From contig DFXK01000008.1 of assembly GCA_002383165.1 (NCBI GenBank), positions 15,845 to 79,844 on the forward strand: a stretch of 64,000 nt of DNA, written 5' to 3'. The notes beneath the pieces are model-generated. The model ran no database searches, was not told the DNA's origin, and worked only from the letters and a program-made list of their open reading frames with translations. Source of the stretch: Flavobacteriales bacterium UBA4110 (lineage in GTDB: Bacteria; Bacteroidota; Bacteroidia; Flavobacteriales; Weeksellaceae). A program made the position numbers and the translations under genes. Each line of letters opens with the position of its first letter. Position 1 is the first letter of the stretch. Below are positions 49,407-58,805 of the stretch, piece after piece.

Positions 49407-52237
49407 TAAAAATCGAATTTTAGTCCTACGTTGTATCTTGGTTTATAATATTCCATTTGCATTGTTCTGTTCTTTTCGCCTTGGTAATATCTTAATGGTT
49501 GATTGGTAAGATTATTAGCTTCAACAAAGAATCTTATTTTTTCTGTAATGGCATAAGAGACGTTAGCGTCTAAGAAGGTTTGTTTATCATAGTAACGATC
49601 ATCAAAAGCAACACCTCCAATCTCATCTAAATAAGAAGCTGTATAGTTAAGCGATACACGTGCAGAGAATCTTTTGTTTTCCCAAGATAAGGACGAGTTA
49701 AACATATGTGGTGCTGTTCCAGGCAACATAAGACCTTCTCTTTGTACATCATCTCCTACAATACCTTTAGCTTTGGAATGTGTATAAGTATAATTGGCAT
49801 AAATCCCAAAATGACTAAGAAAACCAGGTAGAAAATCTAGTTGTCTCTGCAAAGCAACTTCAAAACCATAAACGTCTACACTTTGTCCGTTTCTGGCTTG
49901 TGAAAATACGTAGGTGTTATCTGCTCCCAAATCATTAGCGAGATCAGGAAACTGTTGTGTAAACTTGTCTCTTGTAAAATTTTGATCGATGTAATTAAAG
50001 ATAAATTTATTAATCTTTTTGTAAAAACCACCAACTGATATTAATCCCACTGATTTGAAATAGTACTCTCCCATTACATCGAAATTATGAGCATAAGAAG
50101 CTTTCAAATCTGGATTACCTGCATTTATTTGTGCATCTTCTCCTGGTGTAATATTCACAAATGGAGACAAATTGTAATACCCTGGTCTTGCCAAAGAAGT
50201 TGTATAAGCAGCCCTAAGAACCATATCATCTGTTGGAGTATACTTGAAGGTAATGCTTGGTAAATAATTGGTGTAGTCGTTTTTGATTTTTCTCTCACCT
50301 TCTAACATTACATCATCATCTTCGGTTTTGGTGATATTACCAGTATACTCTGTGTGGGTATTTTCTAAACGAAGACCTGCTATGAAAGAAAAATCATCCG
50401 TAATATTTTGGTCCCAACGGATATATCCAGCATAGATTTGCTCTTTGGCTTTGTAATTTACCCCTAGATATTCTGCAGGGTTACTTTCTGAAGAAAACAT
50501 TCCTGTATTGTATAAATCCAAATTGCCTAATAATTGTTTTGATGCAAAATATCCTGGGATATACTTGCTATTTGGAGACCAATTTTTACCATCCCAATAG
50601 ACTGGATTAATTTTATCCATAGTGGCTAAGCTGGTGTTGGCATCGGTTGGAGTATAGTCATTAAAACTGTTCTCTCTTTCTTTTTGTTTGATTCTTGTTT
50701 TTGCTCCAAATCTCAATCTGCCTTTTTGCTCTGATATGATATTAAGCGGAATTCTAAGATCTACTTTCCCCGTAATCTCATCTTCAAAAGTATGACCAAA
50801 CTGCTCCGTAAGTGTTCGGAATTTAAAGGATTTGAGTGTAGGTTCTGTTGTTGGCGTTAGTAATGGTTCTTTCTCATTATCATAACCAGAAAGTGCTACT
50901 CCCTTTGACTGATAATCTATATAACGTTCATTAGGGCGGTCTTCGGACGCTCGTGAATAACCCCCAGACCAATTTAATTGTAGCTGAGAACCCAACAAAT
51001 GCTCACCATTGATAAAATAGTTTTGCATAATCTGGCGTTCTAACCTTGCCGCTTTACTTTTATCAGTATCTATACCACCTTTGGTTTGTGCTCTAAGATC
51101 AGCTTTGTAACCAGTAATAAGACTTTCATCTGTTTTGTCGTAGATAGGTGTAACTTTATTAAATCTCAGTCTATATCTATTTTCCCAATCGTCTCGCCAG
51201 TTATAAACAGCACCAGCTTTGATGATATTTTTATCATTAATTTTAAAATCAAAATTAGCCCCCAAACTTTTACGCTCTCTTCTTACATCATATTTGCGAA
51301 TATCCATCTCTCTGATGTAAGCATTACCAAATTTATCTTGCGCCCAAACACCTTCTACATTATCTGAACCATAATCTTGATTATTATAAGAACCGTTGAA
51401 AACAAACCCAAATTTTTTACCAAAATAACGGTTACCATACATAAAAGCTGTATTACTAGATACTTTATCTCTAATAGGATTATAACCACCAGCCGCGGTA
51501 AGAGATATTCTTTCTTTGTTAGGTGCAGTTCTTGTGATGAGATTTACGGAGCCTCCAATGGCGTCTGCATCCATATCTGGCGTTAAGGTTTTGTTAACTT
51601 CGATAAGTTGAATCATATCGGAAGGAATTAGATCCATCTGAACTCGTCTATTATCACCTTCTGCTGACGGAATTCTGTTTCCATTGAGAGTAACTGAGTT
51701 AAGTTCTGGAGCCAAACCTCTAATAATAATATTTCTGGCTTCACCTTGGTCATTTTGCATCGTAATCCCAGGTACTCGTTTTAAAGCATCTCCGATATTA
51801 GAATCTGGAAATTTCCCTACCTGATCAGACGAAACAATATTGGTGATATTAGAATTATTTTTCTGCGTATTTAGTGCTCTAGCTTGGTTTTGTCTGCTAA
51901 TACCAAGAAGCCGAACTTCTTTTATTGTAGTTGATTTATTTTTATCAAACAAAACATCTACGCTAGTATTATTCTCGGATTTCACAACTACTGTTGATTG
52001 CTGACTGCCATAACCAATATAATCTACGGTTAGCGTATAGGTTCCTTCTGGAACATTAAGGAAGACATAATCGCCTGTAGTATCAGAGATTGTGTAATAA
52101 TTACCAGGTGTTAAAGTTAGTTTTGCCCCAGGCAAAGGAATTTGGTTATTATCATTAATAATCCCAGAGATACTACCTTTTTGCGCAAAAACAAAAACTG
52201 TTGCACAAAAAAGTACAGTTGTAATAAGCTTTTTCAT
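49406..52237 (-). CDS. TonB-dependent receptor paired with phytase
   Basis: A 943-aa outer-membrane receptor. The signal peptide is followed by a carboxypeptidase-like regulatory domain (GSISGIINDNNQIPLPGAKL, about 22-41), a plug (VGKFPDSNIGDALKRVPGIT, RGLAPELNSVTLNGNRIPS) and a 22-strand barrel ending PRYNVGLKFDF with an aromatic C-terminus. It would import an inositol phosphate or a phytate breakdown product, judging from the coupled phytase gene (inference). A TATTTTTG -7 element lies at 52255-52262. Unlike SusC systems, no SusD is encoded next to it. Confidence 0.9.
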   Translation of the reverse strand: MKKLITTVLFCATVFVFAQKGSISGIINDNNQIPLPGAKLTLTPGNYYTISDTTGDYVFLNVPEGTYTLTVDYIGYGSQQSTVVVKSENNTSVDVLFDKNKSTTIKEVRLLGISRQNQARALNTQKNNSNITNIVSSDQVGKFPDSNIGDALKRVPGITMQNDQGEARNIIIRGLAPELNSVTLNGNRIPSAEGDNRRVQMDLIPSDMIQLIEVNKTLTPDMDADAIGGSVNLITRTAPNKERISLTAAGGYNPIRDKVSSNTAFMYGNRYFGKKFGFVFNGSYNNQDYGSDNVEGVWAQDKFGNAYIREMDIRKYDVRRERKSLGANFDFKINDKNIIKAGAVYNWRDDWENRYRLRFNKVTPIYDKTDESLITGYKADLRAQTKGGIDTDKSKAARLERQIMQNYFINGEHLLGSQLQLNWSGGYSRASEDRPNERYIDYQSKGVALSGYDNEKEPLLTPTTEPTLKSFKFRTLTEQFGHTFEDEITGKVDLRIPLNIISEQKGRLRFGAKTRIKQKERENSFNDYTPTDANTSLATMDKINPVYWDGKNWSPNSKYIPGYFASKQLLGNLDLYNTGMFSSESNPAEYLGVNYKAKEQIYAGYIRWDQNITDDFSFIAGLRLENTHTEYTGNITKTEDDDVMLEGERKIKNDYTNYLPSITFKYTPTDDMVLRAAYTTSLARPGYYNLSPFVNITPGEDAQINAGNPDLKASYAHNFDVMGEYYFKSVGLISVGGFYKKINKFIFNYIDQNFTRDKFTQQFPDLANDLGADNTYVFSQARNGQSVDVYGFEVALQRQLDFLPGFLSHFGIYANYTYTHSKAKGIVGDDVQREGLMLPGTAPHMFNSSLSWENKRFSARVSLNYTASYLDEIGGVAFDDRYYDKQTFLDANVSYAITEKIRFFVEANNLTNQPLRYYQGEKNRTMQMEYYKPRYNVGLKFDF

Positions 52238-52430
52238 TTAGATTTATTTGCGAACAAAAATAAGATTGCGCTCTTCCAAACTTATTAATACAACTTAAAT
52301 CATATAATAATTCTACTAAAACTAAATATCAATAGGATTTAACAAATAATTTTCAATCAATTTATCTTTCATATTGGATAAATTGATTGAAAAAATTTAC
52401 AAAATTTGCCGAGTGATCAAGTTAAGTCTG

Positions 52431-52652
52431 TTACTTTCTTTTGAAAATCTGAAGTAAAAGAAAACAATTCAAAACAGAATAAGCTAGAATTACACCAATG
52501 AAAAACCAAAAACTTCTACCTTCCAAAAACCATTCTCCATTTTCAGAAAACGAATCTCTGAGCACGAGAAACATTAGAACAATCAAAAAAAGATTAATGA
52601 CAACAGAAAAAATCAAAATGATTTTATAAATGGTTTCTTGGTGTTTTATCAT
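52431..52652 (-). CDS. Small two-helix membrane protein, unknown
   Basis: A 73-residue protein with two hydrophobic helices, about 8-31 (IYKIILIFSVVINLFLIVLM) and 46-68 (SFWFFIGVILAYSVLNCFLL), joined by a short polar loop (RDSFSENGEWFLEGR). It lies 27 bp before the end of the hydrolase gene on the same strand, so it may be the last gene of that operon. The start is an ATG at 52650-52652. No family recognised; the codon usage and membrane pattern make a real gene likely, but a chance ORF cannot be excluded. Confidence 0.6.
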   Translation of the reverse strand: MIKHQETIYKIILIFSVVINLFLIVLMFLVLRDSFSENGEWFLEGRSFWFFIGVILAYSVLNCFLLLQIFKRK

Positions 52653-52679
52653 TTTAAAAATTACTTATGTAAAGAGTAT

Positions 52680-53456
52680 CTAATTCTGTAAAAAATCTTT
52701 CACAGCCGCATTGAAATCAACAGGGTTATTAGCCTGAACCCAATGTTCTGCATTTTTGATTTTGATGAGTTTGTAATTGGGGAATTGTTGTCTGATGAGA
52801 AACTCGTCTTGTGGAAGAATATAATTGGAATTAGCTCCAGCAATAAATAAGGTTGGTCCATTGAAAACACCGAATTTAATTGCATTAGAAACAAACTCGG
52901 TATATTTTGAAGCCAAAGTCTCAAGATTAAATCTCCAAGCTAACTTTTTCTCTTCTGTCCAATATAAATTCTTCATCAAAAACTGAATCACAAATTTCTC
53001 ATGAATATATTCGCCCAAAACAGCTTCTACATCTTGTCGGGATTCTACTTTATCAAAATCAACCGATTGTAAAGCTTTGATAATTCCTTGATGATGTGGC
53101 GGATACGCTTTTGGAGAAATATCTGCAACAATCAGTTTTTCAACTCTTTCAGGAAAATTAATTGCGAATTGCATCACCGCTTTTCCACCTAAAGAATGTC
53201 CTAATAAATTGGCTTTTTGGATATTATGAGCGTCAAGATAATTCAAAATATCATTCGCCAAATCATCGTGCGACATAGAATCTGAATGAAAACTACGACC
53301 GTGATTTCTCAAATCCAACAAATGCGTAGGCATCAATTCACCAAATTCTTTTCCAAAACTCCCCCAATTATCGAGCATCCCGAATAAACCATGAAAAACC
53401 AAAAGTGGCGTTTCTGTTCTATCTTCTCCGTATATTTTTGAATGTAAAATTTCCAT
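52680..53456 (-). CDS. Alpha/beta hydrolase (YbfF-like esterase)
   Basis: A 258-aa cytoplasmic hydrolase. LVFHGLFGMLDNWGSFGKE (about 19-37) is the oxyanion-hole strand of the YbfF group, NLLGHSLGGKAVM holds the nucleophile Ser, VADISPKAYPPHH follows, and the C-terminal His is in NAEHWVQANNP; the acid is probably Asp or Glu in GANSNYILPQDEF. YbfF-type enzymes hydrolyse acyl-CoA and small esters. Downstream of pdxJ by 17 bp on the same strand, so likely one transcription unit (MscS-pdxJ-hydrolase-small protein). Confidence 0.88.
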   Translation of the reverse strand: MEILHSKIYGEDRTETPLLVFHGLFGMLDNWGSFGKEFGELMPTHLLDLRNHGRSFHSDSMSHDDLANDILNYLDAHNIQKANLLGHSLGGKAVMQFAINFPERVEKLIVADISPKAYPPHHQGIIKALQSVDFDKVESRQDVEAVLGEYIHEKFVIQFLMKNLYWTEEKKLAWRFNLETLASKYTEFVSNAIKFGVFNGPTLFIAGANSNYILPQDEFLIRQQFPNYKLIKIKNAEHWVQANNPVDFNAAVKDFLQN

Positions 53457-53472
53457 TAATAATAAAATATAA

Positions 53473-54192
53473 TTACCACTTCGCCAATCGCTTCAAATAA
53501 GCTTGAACCGTATTTTCCAAACCAAGATAAAGTGCTTCCGAAATCAAAGCGTGACCAATGGAAACCTCCAGAAGATTAGGAATATTATCTGCGAAATACT
53601 TTAAGTTATCTAAACTTAAATCGTGTCCAGCATTGATACCTAAACCAAATTCATTGGCGACAACAGCCGTTTTAAAATAAGATTCTACAGCAAATTCTTT
53701 GTTTTCTGTGTAATGTTTTGCGTAAGCTTCTGTATAAAGTTCGATTCTATCTGTTCCAGTCTCTGCTGCAAACTTCACCATTTCCGGATTTGGGTCAAGG
53801 AAAATAGACGTTCTGATTCCTGCATTTTTGAATTCTGAAATAATAGATTTCAAGAAATCCAGATTCTTTTCACAATCCCAACCTGCGTTTGATGTAATCG
53901 CATCATCAGCGTCAGGAACCAAAGTCACTTGCTCTGGTTTCACTTCCAAAACCATATCGATAAACGGACGATGCGGATTCCCTTCAATATTGAATTCCGT
54001 TGTCACCAAAGGTTTCAAATCGTAAACATCTTTTCTTGTGATATGTCTTTCGTCTGGTCTTGGATGGATTGTAATCCCCTGCGCTCCGAATCTTTCCAAA
54101 TCCAAAGCTACTTGAGTTACACTTGGAACATCGCCTCCTCTTGCATTTCTGAGGGTTGCTATTTTATTAATATTGACACTTAGTTTGGTCAT
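53473..54192 (-). CDS. pdxJ: Pyridoxine 5'-phosphate synthase
   Basis: Condenses 3-amino-2-oxopropyl phosphate with deoxyxylulose 5-phosphate to pyridoxine 5'-phosphate in the DXP-dependent B6 pathway. The 239-aa TIM barrel starts MTKLSVNINKIATLRNARGG, with GITIHPRPDERHI, FNIEGNPHRPFI, QVTLVPDADDAITS, and GLGINAGHDLSLDNL plus EVSIGHALISEAL near the end, all family signatures. Its product supplies PLP for gcvP and trpB in this window. Between MscS upstream and the hydrolase downstream, 17 bp away. Confidence 0.95.
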   Translation of the reverse strand: MTKLSVNINKIATLRNARGGDVPSVTQVALDLERFGAQGITIHPRPDERHITRKDVYDLKPLVTTEFNIEGNPHRPFIDMVLEVKPEQVTLVPDADDAITSNAGWDCEKNLDFLKSIISEFKNAGIRTSIFLDPNPEMVKFAAETGTDRIELYTEAYAKHYTENKEFAVESYFKTAVVANEFGLGINAGHDLSLDNLKYFADNIPNLLEVSIGHALISEALYLGLENTVQAYLKRLAKW

Positions 54193-54215
54193 AATTGATA
54201 ATTGATAATTGATTA

Positions 54216-55475
54216 TTATATTTTATGTACTTGCATTATTTCCAAATCAAATTCTTTGGAAGCGACTAAAAGATGGTCGAATATATCAGCCTGAATTTGC
54301 TCAAAATGCTCCCATCTTGAATCATTAGCAAAACAGTAAATTTCCAAAGGCATACCTTGTGGTGTAATTTCCATTTGTCTTACCAATATGGTTCCCTCTT
54401 GGTCTATATTAGGGTTATTTTTAAGATAATTCAAAGCATAAATTCTGAAAGTTCCGATGTTGGTCAACTGCTTGCCATTGATAATCTCATCAGCATTTTT
54501 AAGTGTACTTTTTTGAGTGTCGATTTCTTTTTTCTTTTCCATAAGATAATCGTGAATCAGATTAATTTTCAACAATTCACTAATAGCTTCATCATTCAGG
54601 AATTTGAAAGATTTGATATTAAAAACGATGGATTTCTTGATTCTTCGGGTATTGGTTTCCGACATTACCTGCATATTCTTGATTTCTGTGGTAAGCAAAT
54701 CGTAAGTCGGAATGGTAGATAATGTTTTGTCGAAATTTCTGATTTTGGTTGTTAATAGGCTTATATCTTCTATGTTTCCTTCAATCGTATATTTCGGAAT
54801 AGAAACCCAATCTCCAACTTTTATATTTTTGGAAGTTGCTACGTGAATCCCCGTAACAAATCCTAAAATAGTATCCCGGAAAACCAGAACAATAACCGCC
54901 GTAATTGCTCCCAGACTTCCCACAACAGTTGTAGTGCTGATACCAAAAATTACACATACAGCGATAACACTGAAGATGAACATCCCGAATATCCTAACAG
55001 TCTGGGAAATAGAATTGATGGCAATTATTTTATAATAATCCTGCTGAATAAGGTAATAATTCTGCAATACTTTTATAAACCGAAAAGCCATATTGGCAAC
55101 AGCCAAAACCACCAGAAAACCTATAAGTCTTTCAAGAAAAACAAAACTTTTTGGATGCCTGTAGAAAATCGAAAACAGCGCATAATGTCCCAGCCCAATT
55201 CCAAGAATATTGGCCACAGAATTGGTAACTTTAGCTTTGTATATGGATTTCATCACAGGGTATTTCTCTTTATCAAAGAAAAATTTGAAAACGATATTGA
55301 TAATGGTTTTTAAGATAAAAATTAAGAAAAATATAAGGAAAAGAAGCAACGCAAATTTCATCGCTATTTGTCCTACGAGCACAAAATCATCCGGAAAATA
55401 ATCCTTGCAAAAAAAATGGATCTCGTCACTAATCCTCTGAAGAAAGTCTTTATAATCGTTGATTTCTTTTTTCAT
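54216..55475 (-). CDS. Mechanosensitive ion channel, MscS family
   Basis: A 419-aa inner-membrane channel that opens on membrane tension in osmotic down-shock. Four or five hydrophobic segments (about 32-60, 88-105, 118-135, 157-180, 185-205) precede the pore-lining SLGAITAVIVLVFRDTILGF (about 182-201) and the MscS beta domain: KNIKVGDWVSIPKYTIEGNIEDISLLTTKIR. The cytoplasmic C-terminal domain is longer than in E. coli MscS and ends MQVHKI. It is the first gene of a unit with pdxJ and the hydrolase (23 bp from pdxJ). Confidence 0.9.
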   Translation of the reverse strand: MKKEINDYKDFLQRISDEIHFFCKDYFPDDFVLVGQIAMKFALLLFLIFFLIFILKTIINIVFKFFFDKEKYPVMKSIYKAKVTNSVANILGIGLGHYALFSIFYRHPKSFVFLERLIGFLVVLAVANMAFRFIKVLQNYYLIQQDYYKIIAINSISQTVRIFGMFIFSVIAVCVIFGISTTTVVGSLGAITAVIVLVFRDTILGFVTGIHVATSKNIKVGDWVSIPKYTIEGNIEDISLLTTKIRNFDKTLSTIPTYDLLTTEIKNMQVMSETNTRRIKKSIVFNIKSFKFLNDEAISELLKINLIHDYLMEKKKEIDTQKSTLKNADEIINGKQLTNIGTFRIYALNYLKNNPNIDQEGTILVRQMEITPQGMPLEIYCFANDSRWEHFEQIQADIFDHLLVASKEFDLEIMQVHKI

Positions 55476-55618
55476 TCGTCATTAATTTTTTACTAATGCT
55501 TTCAGATATATCAATTGGTGTCTTATTTGCATAAAGTCTCACCGAATAATTTTCAAATTTAAGGATAAAAAAATCGTTAGCTTTACTTTTGAAAACTGTA
55601 TTTTAATAAATTTAAATT

Positions 55619-56107
55619 ATGGATCCTGTTTTTATTGACATTATTGCGCTAGTTCTGCTTTTGGCAGGTTTTCTTGGAACATTTTTACCGATATTGCCCG
55701 GACTGCTTCTCAGCATTTGCGGACTTCTGATTTTCAAGTTTGGAACAGAAAATACTATGCCGATGATGTATGTTTGGATTTTCGTTTTGCTTACGATTGT
55801 ATCTACCGTTCTAAATTATGTAATCCCTGCCAAAACCAATAAGAAATATGGCGGAACTCGCTACGGAAGTATTGGTTCTTTTATTGGAACACTTCTCGGT
55901 TTGTTTTTCATCCCGATTCCATTAGGGTTTCTGATAGGAATGTTATTGGGCGTTTTCCTTGGAGAATTGTTACACGACTTCAGCGACACGAAAAAAGCTT
56001 TTAATTCTATGAAAGGTGCCTTAATAGGCTTTGTTTACGGAACGGGATTTAATATGATGGTTGGACTGGCAATGTTTTTGGTAGTTGGATATTATATTTT
56101 TTATTAA
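55619..56107 (+). CDS. DUF456 membrane protein
   Basis: A 162-aa inner-membrane protein with four or so hydrophobic segments. The pattern LAGFLGTFLPILPGLLLSI (about 16-34) and the Gly-rich FIGTLLGLFFIPIPLGFLIG (about 88-107) are hallmarks of DUF456, where glycine-zipper helices recur. YGGTRYGSIG lies between. Function unknown; DUF456 proteins are widespread small membrane proteins. It lies 15 bp before the next lipoprotein gene, with which it is probably co-transcribed. Confidence 0.88.
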   Translation: MDPVFIDIIALVLLLAGFLGTFLPILPGLLLSICGLLIFKFGTENTMPMMYVWIFVLLTIVSTVLNYVIPAKTNKKYGGTRYGSIGSFIGTLLGLFFIPIPLGFLIGMLLGVFLGELLHDFSDTKKAFNSMKGALIGFVYGTGFNMMVGLAMFLVVGYYIFY

Positions 56108-56122
56108 TTTAAAATCATTACA

Positions 56123-56533
56123 ATGAATTATAAACTATTACTCGTGGCTCCTGCAATATTGCTATTGACAAATTGCAAAAGCAAAGCTCAGAATGAAGCT
56201 ACAAATTCTGACGGAATGGTAACAATTGCGCTTAATAAGGAAACGAAAATTCCCGGTTCTAAAATTGATTTAGAATTCAATCAGGTTTCTGAAGACAGCC
56301 GATGCCCGGTAGATGTGACTTGCGTTTGGGAGGGAATTGCTATTGTAAATCTAAAAGCAAGTAACGGAAGCGAAACAAAAAATATTCAGTTAGCAACCAA
56401 AGATTTTGAACCTAAAAACACTAAGAAAAGCACTAATTTTGATGGTTACAAGATCTCACTAATAGATGTGAAACCATATCCTGGCGGAAAACCAGAAGCT
56501 AAATCCATCACACTGAAATATGAAAAAGAGTAA
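56123..56533 (+). CDS. Small lipoprotein with Cys-Pro...Cys-Val-Trp motif, unknown
   Basis: A 136-aa lipoprotein: signal peptide then lipobox LTNC (Cys18), and a beta-sandwich-like body. SEDSRCPVDVTCVWEGIAIV (about 56-75) holds two cysteines in a pattern seen in many Bacteroidetes lipoproteins, and could form a disulfide. The mature part starts with a Lys/Asn/Ser-rich linker. No enzymatic motif. Downstream of DUF456, with a terminator following at 56543-56584. The role is unknown. Confidence 0.8.
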   Translation: MNYKLLLVAPAILLLTNCKSKAQNEATNSDGMVTIALNKETKIPGSKIDLEFNQVSEDSRCPVDVTCVWEGIAIVNLKASNGSETKNIQLATKDFEPKNTKKSTNFDGYKISLIDVKPYPGGKPEAKSITLKYEKE

Positions 56534-56542
56534 ATTAAATAG

Positions 56543-56584
56543 AAAGGTCGCAATATTTAAATAGTAGCATATTGTGACTTTTTT
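56543..56584. terminator. Terminator between convergent lipoprotein and ung genes
   Basis: AAAGGTCGCAATAT pairs with ATATTGTGACTTTT (56543-56556 with 56569-56582), 14 bp including two G-U pairs, followed by T's. It mainly suits the plus-strand pair of genes. Confidence 0.75.
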
Positions 56585-56617
56585 ACTTTAGTAAAGTCTC
56601 AAACACATTTTACGTAA

Positions 56618-57262
56618 TTAACCCCAAACAATAGTTTTTTTTCCTTTCTCCAAGAGATAATTATTGATTTTTGAAAATGTTTTGCTTCCGAAAAAACCTC
56701 TGTAAACAGAAAATGGTGACGGATGCGCCGACTGAATAATAAAATGTTTAGTCTCGTCTATCAGCGAGGCTTTTTTTTGCGCAAATGCGCCCCAAAGAAC
56801 GAAGACAATATTTTCCTTTTTATCTGAAATCTCTTTGATGATAAAGTCTGTGAAAACTTCCCAACCCATATTTTTATGAGAATTCGGCTGATGCGCCTGT
56901 ACTGTTAGCGTAGCATTCAGAAGAAGAACACCTTGTCTAGCCCAATCCTGCAAATCTTTGTTTTTTCTTTCGATTCCGAGGTCATCTTTTAACTCGATGA
57001 AAATATTTTTGAGTGAAGGAGGCGCAGTTACACTTTCTGAAACCGAGAAACAAAGTCCATTGGCCTGACCATCGTTATGATAAGGATCTTGACCAATAAT
57101 CACAACTTCCACATCATCAAATTCCGTCAGTTCCAAAGCACGGAAAATCTCATTTTTCGGAGGAAAACATTTAGTTGAATTATATTCTAGCTTCATTTTT
57201 TCCCAGAGATTTTTAAAATAATCACTCTCTTTCATCGGTTTCAGAACTTCTTCCCAAGTCAT
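56618..57262 (-). CDS. ung: Uracil-DNA glycosylase
   Basis: Removes uracil from DNA, starting base-excision repair of deaminated cytosine. The 214-aa family 1 enzyme has VVIIGQDPYHNDGQANGLCF with the water-activating Asp in GQDPYH (about 60-65), LLNATLTVQAHQPNSH (uracil-binding Asn), and SAHPSPFSVYRGFFG with the catalytic His in HPSPFS. It begins MTWEEVLKPMKESDYFKN, a normal Ung start. The second base-excision glycosylase in the window, alongside the Fpg/Nei protein; they are not linked. Confidence 0.95.
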   Translation of the reverse strand: MTWEEVLKPMKESDYFKNLWEKMKLEYNSTKCFPPKNEIFRALELTEFDDVEVVIIGQDPYHNDGQANGLCFSVSESVTAPPSLKNIFIELKDDLGIERKNKDLQDWARQGVLLLNATLTVQAHQPNSHKNMGWEVFTDFIIKEISDKKENIVFVLWGAFAQKKASLIDETKHFIIQSAHPSPFSVYRGFFGSKTFSKINNYLLEKGKKTIVWG

Positions 57263-57644
57263 TTTTCAGAATTTTTACAAAATTAAATTTAAAAAAGTTT
57301 TAACGCAAAGGCACTAAATATTTTTATTTAAAAACGTTTTTAAGAAGCCATTTGGAAATAGGAAAAACACTTTAACTAACTTCTCAGTGTAACATTTATA
57401 AAAATGCTATAATATTTAAGTATTGTCGGAGTCGATGGCTTCAAATACAATAAACTCACTAAATAAGCTTTGTGACTTTCACTAGCAAAATAAGTTTACA
57501 CTATCACGACTTTGCGTTAAAAAAACATATCACTTTTACATTGAAATAAAGTTAATAAATCATAAAAGACCTTTGGCTTAATTTTTATTGTAATAAATTC
57601 GGGCGATTTTTCGATTATTATCTATTAAAACCGCTATTTTTAGA
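57263..57644. other. Intergenic region with an inverted-repeat element
   Basis: The 382-bp gap holds a repeat element (57298-57522) and about 120 bp of AT-rich upstream sequence for the lactonase gene at 57645. No ORF above trivial length; TATTTTTA near 57630 is an imperfect -7 element. Confidence 0.6.
57298..57522. repeat. Inverted-repeat element with TTTTAACGCAAAG ends
   Basis: TTTTAACGCAAAG (57298-57310) and CTTTGCGTTAAAA (57510-57522) are perfect inverted 13-mers about 225 bp apart. Inner words such as CTTTGTGACTTTC echo the inner repeats of the CGCAAAGGCGCAAA and ACCACAAAAG elements. No ORF inside. Confidence 0.65.
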
Positions 57645-58757
57645 ATGAAAATCTGGAACAGTTTTATTTTTTCAACATTGTTTATGACTAGTTTATCTGC
57701 GCAGAATACGATTATTGTAGGCACTTACACCAACAGTGAGAAGTGTAGCAGCGGCGGAATATACGTTTTCGATTTTGATGAAAATACATTTAAGTATAAT
57801 CTCAAATATCACACGGAAAATCTTATTAATCCAAGCTTTGTAAGTCTGAGTCCAGATAAAAACTATCTTTTTTCAGTGAATGAAAATGGTGATAAAAGCG
57901 CGGTAACATCTTTTTCGATAGATGAAAAAACAGGATTGCTCATCAAAAAAGACGAAAAAAAGACCCAAGGTGAAGATCCTTGTTTCCTGATTTCCGATAA
58001 TAATAATGTGATTGTCGCCAATTACTCTGGCGGAAGCATCAATGTTTTCAAAAGATTAGAAAACGGAAAACTGTCTGAAGTTATTCAAAATATCAAATTT
58101 GAAGGAGCTGGATTTAATCCTAAAAGACAAGAAAAGTCACACATTCATCAGGTTCAGTTCACGCCGGATCATCAGTTTGTTCTCGCAACTGATTTAGGAC
58201 TTGACAAAATTTATGTCTTCAGATATAATCAAACCGGAAAACAGCCACTAGAGAAAGTCAGTGAGTTTGATACTAAAAAAGGTTCAGGCCCGCGTCATAT
58301 CGCATTTGAAAAAACTGGGAAGCTGTTTTATCTTGTGCAGGAGCTGAGTGGTGATATATCTGTTTTAAGTTTCAATGAAGGTAAAATTGAATTAGTTCAG
58401 GAAGAAACATTATTATCAAGGAAAGTGAGATTTAATTTCAGAGCCGCGGATATTCATTTATCAGAAAATGAAAAATTCTTGTATGTAACCAATCGTGATG
58501 ATGCAGATGATATCACGACTTTCAAAATACTGAAAGATGGAAAAGTGAGGAAAATTCAGCAGGTTAAAACTACAGGCAGAAATCCCAGAAACTTCACCAT
58601 CAGCCCGAATAATCAATTGGTTTTAATAGCTAATCAAGATACCAATAGAATCAATATCTTTAAAAGAGATACAGAGTCCGGCGAATTGACGGCTACAAGA
58701 AAATCAATCCCAGTCTGTGCTCCTGTAAATGTCATATTTTATGAAAAAGGAAAATAA
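57645..58757 (+). CDS. Lactonase-family seven-bladed beta-propeller protein (exported)
   Basis: A 370-aa protein of the lactonase/YbhE (6-phosphogluconolactonase-like) family, with signal peptide MKIWNSFIFSTLFMTSLSAQ, so it acts outside the cytoplasm. Repeats with pattern 'xxLSPDKNYLFSVNE', 'HIHQVQFTPDHQFVLATDLG', 'GPRHIAFEKTGKLFYLVQE' and 'RNPRNFTISPNNQLVLIANQ' form the propeller blades. The nearest characterised members are 6-phosphogluconolactonase and cis,cis-muconate-lactonase-like enzymes; an exported copy points to a sugar-lactone substrate of extracellular origin. A paralogue is at 61194. Substrate unknown. Confidence 0.87.
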   Translation: MKIWNSFIFSTLFMTSLSAQNTIIVGTYTNSEKCSSGGIYVFDFDENTFKYNLKYHTENLINPSFVSLSPDKNYLFSVNENGDKSAVTSFSIDEKTGLLIKKDEKKTQGEDPCFLISDNNNVIVANYSGGSINVFKRLENGKLSEVIQNIKFEGAGFNPKRQEKSHIHQVQFTPDHQFVLATDLGLDKIYVFRYNQTGKQPLEKVSEFDTKKGSGPRHIAFEKTGKLFYLVQELSGDISVLSFNEGKIELVQEETLLSRKVRFNFRAADIHLSENEKFLYVTNRDDADDITTFKILKDGKVRKIQQVKTTGRNPRNFTISPNNQLVLIANQDTNRINIFKRDTESGELTATRKSIPVCAPVNVIFYEKGK

Positions 58758-58805
58758 TCCTAACAACGTATAATATTTTAACCAAAATAAAGTTTTAATA
58801 GTTTA

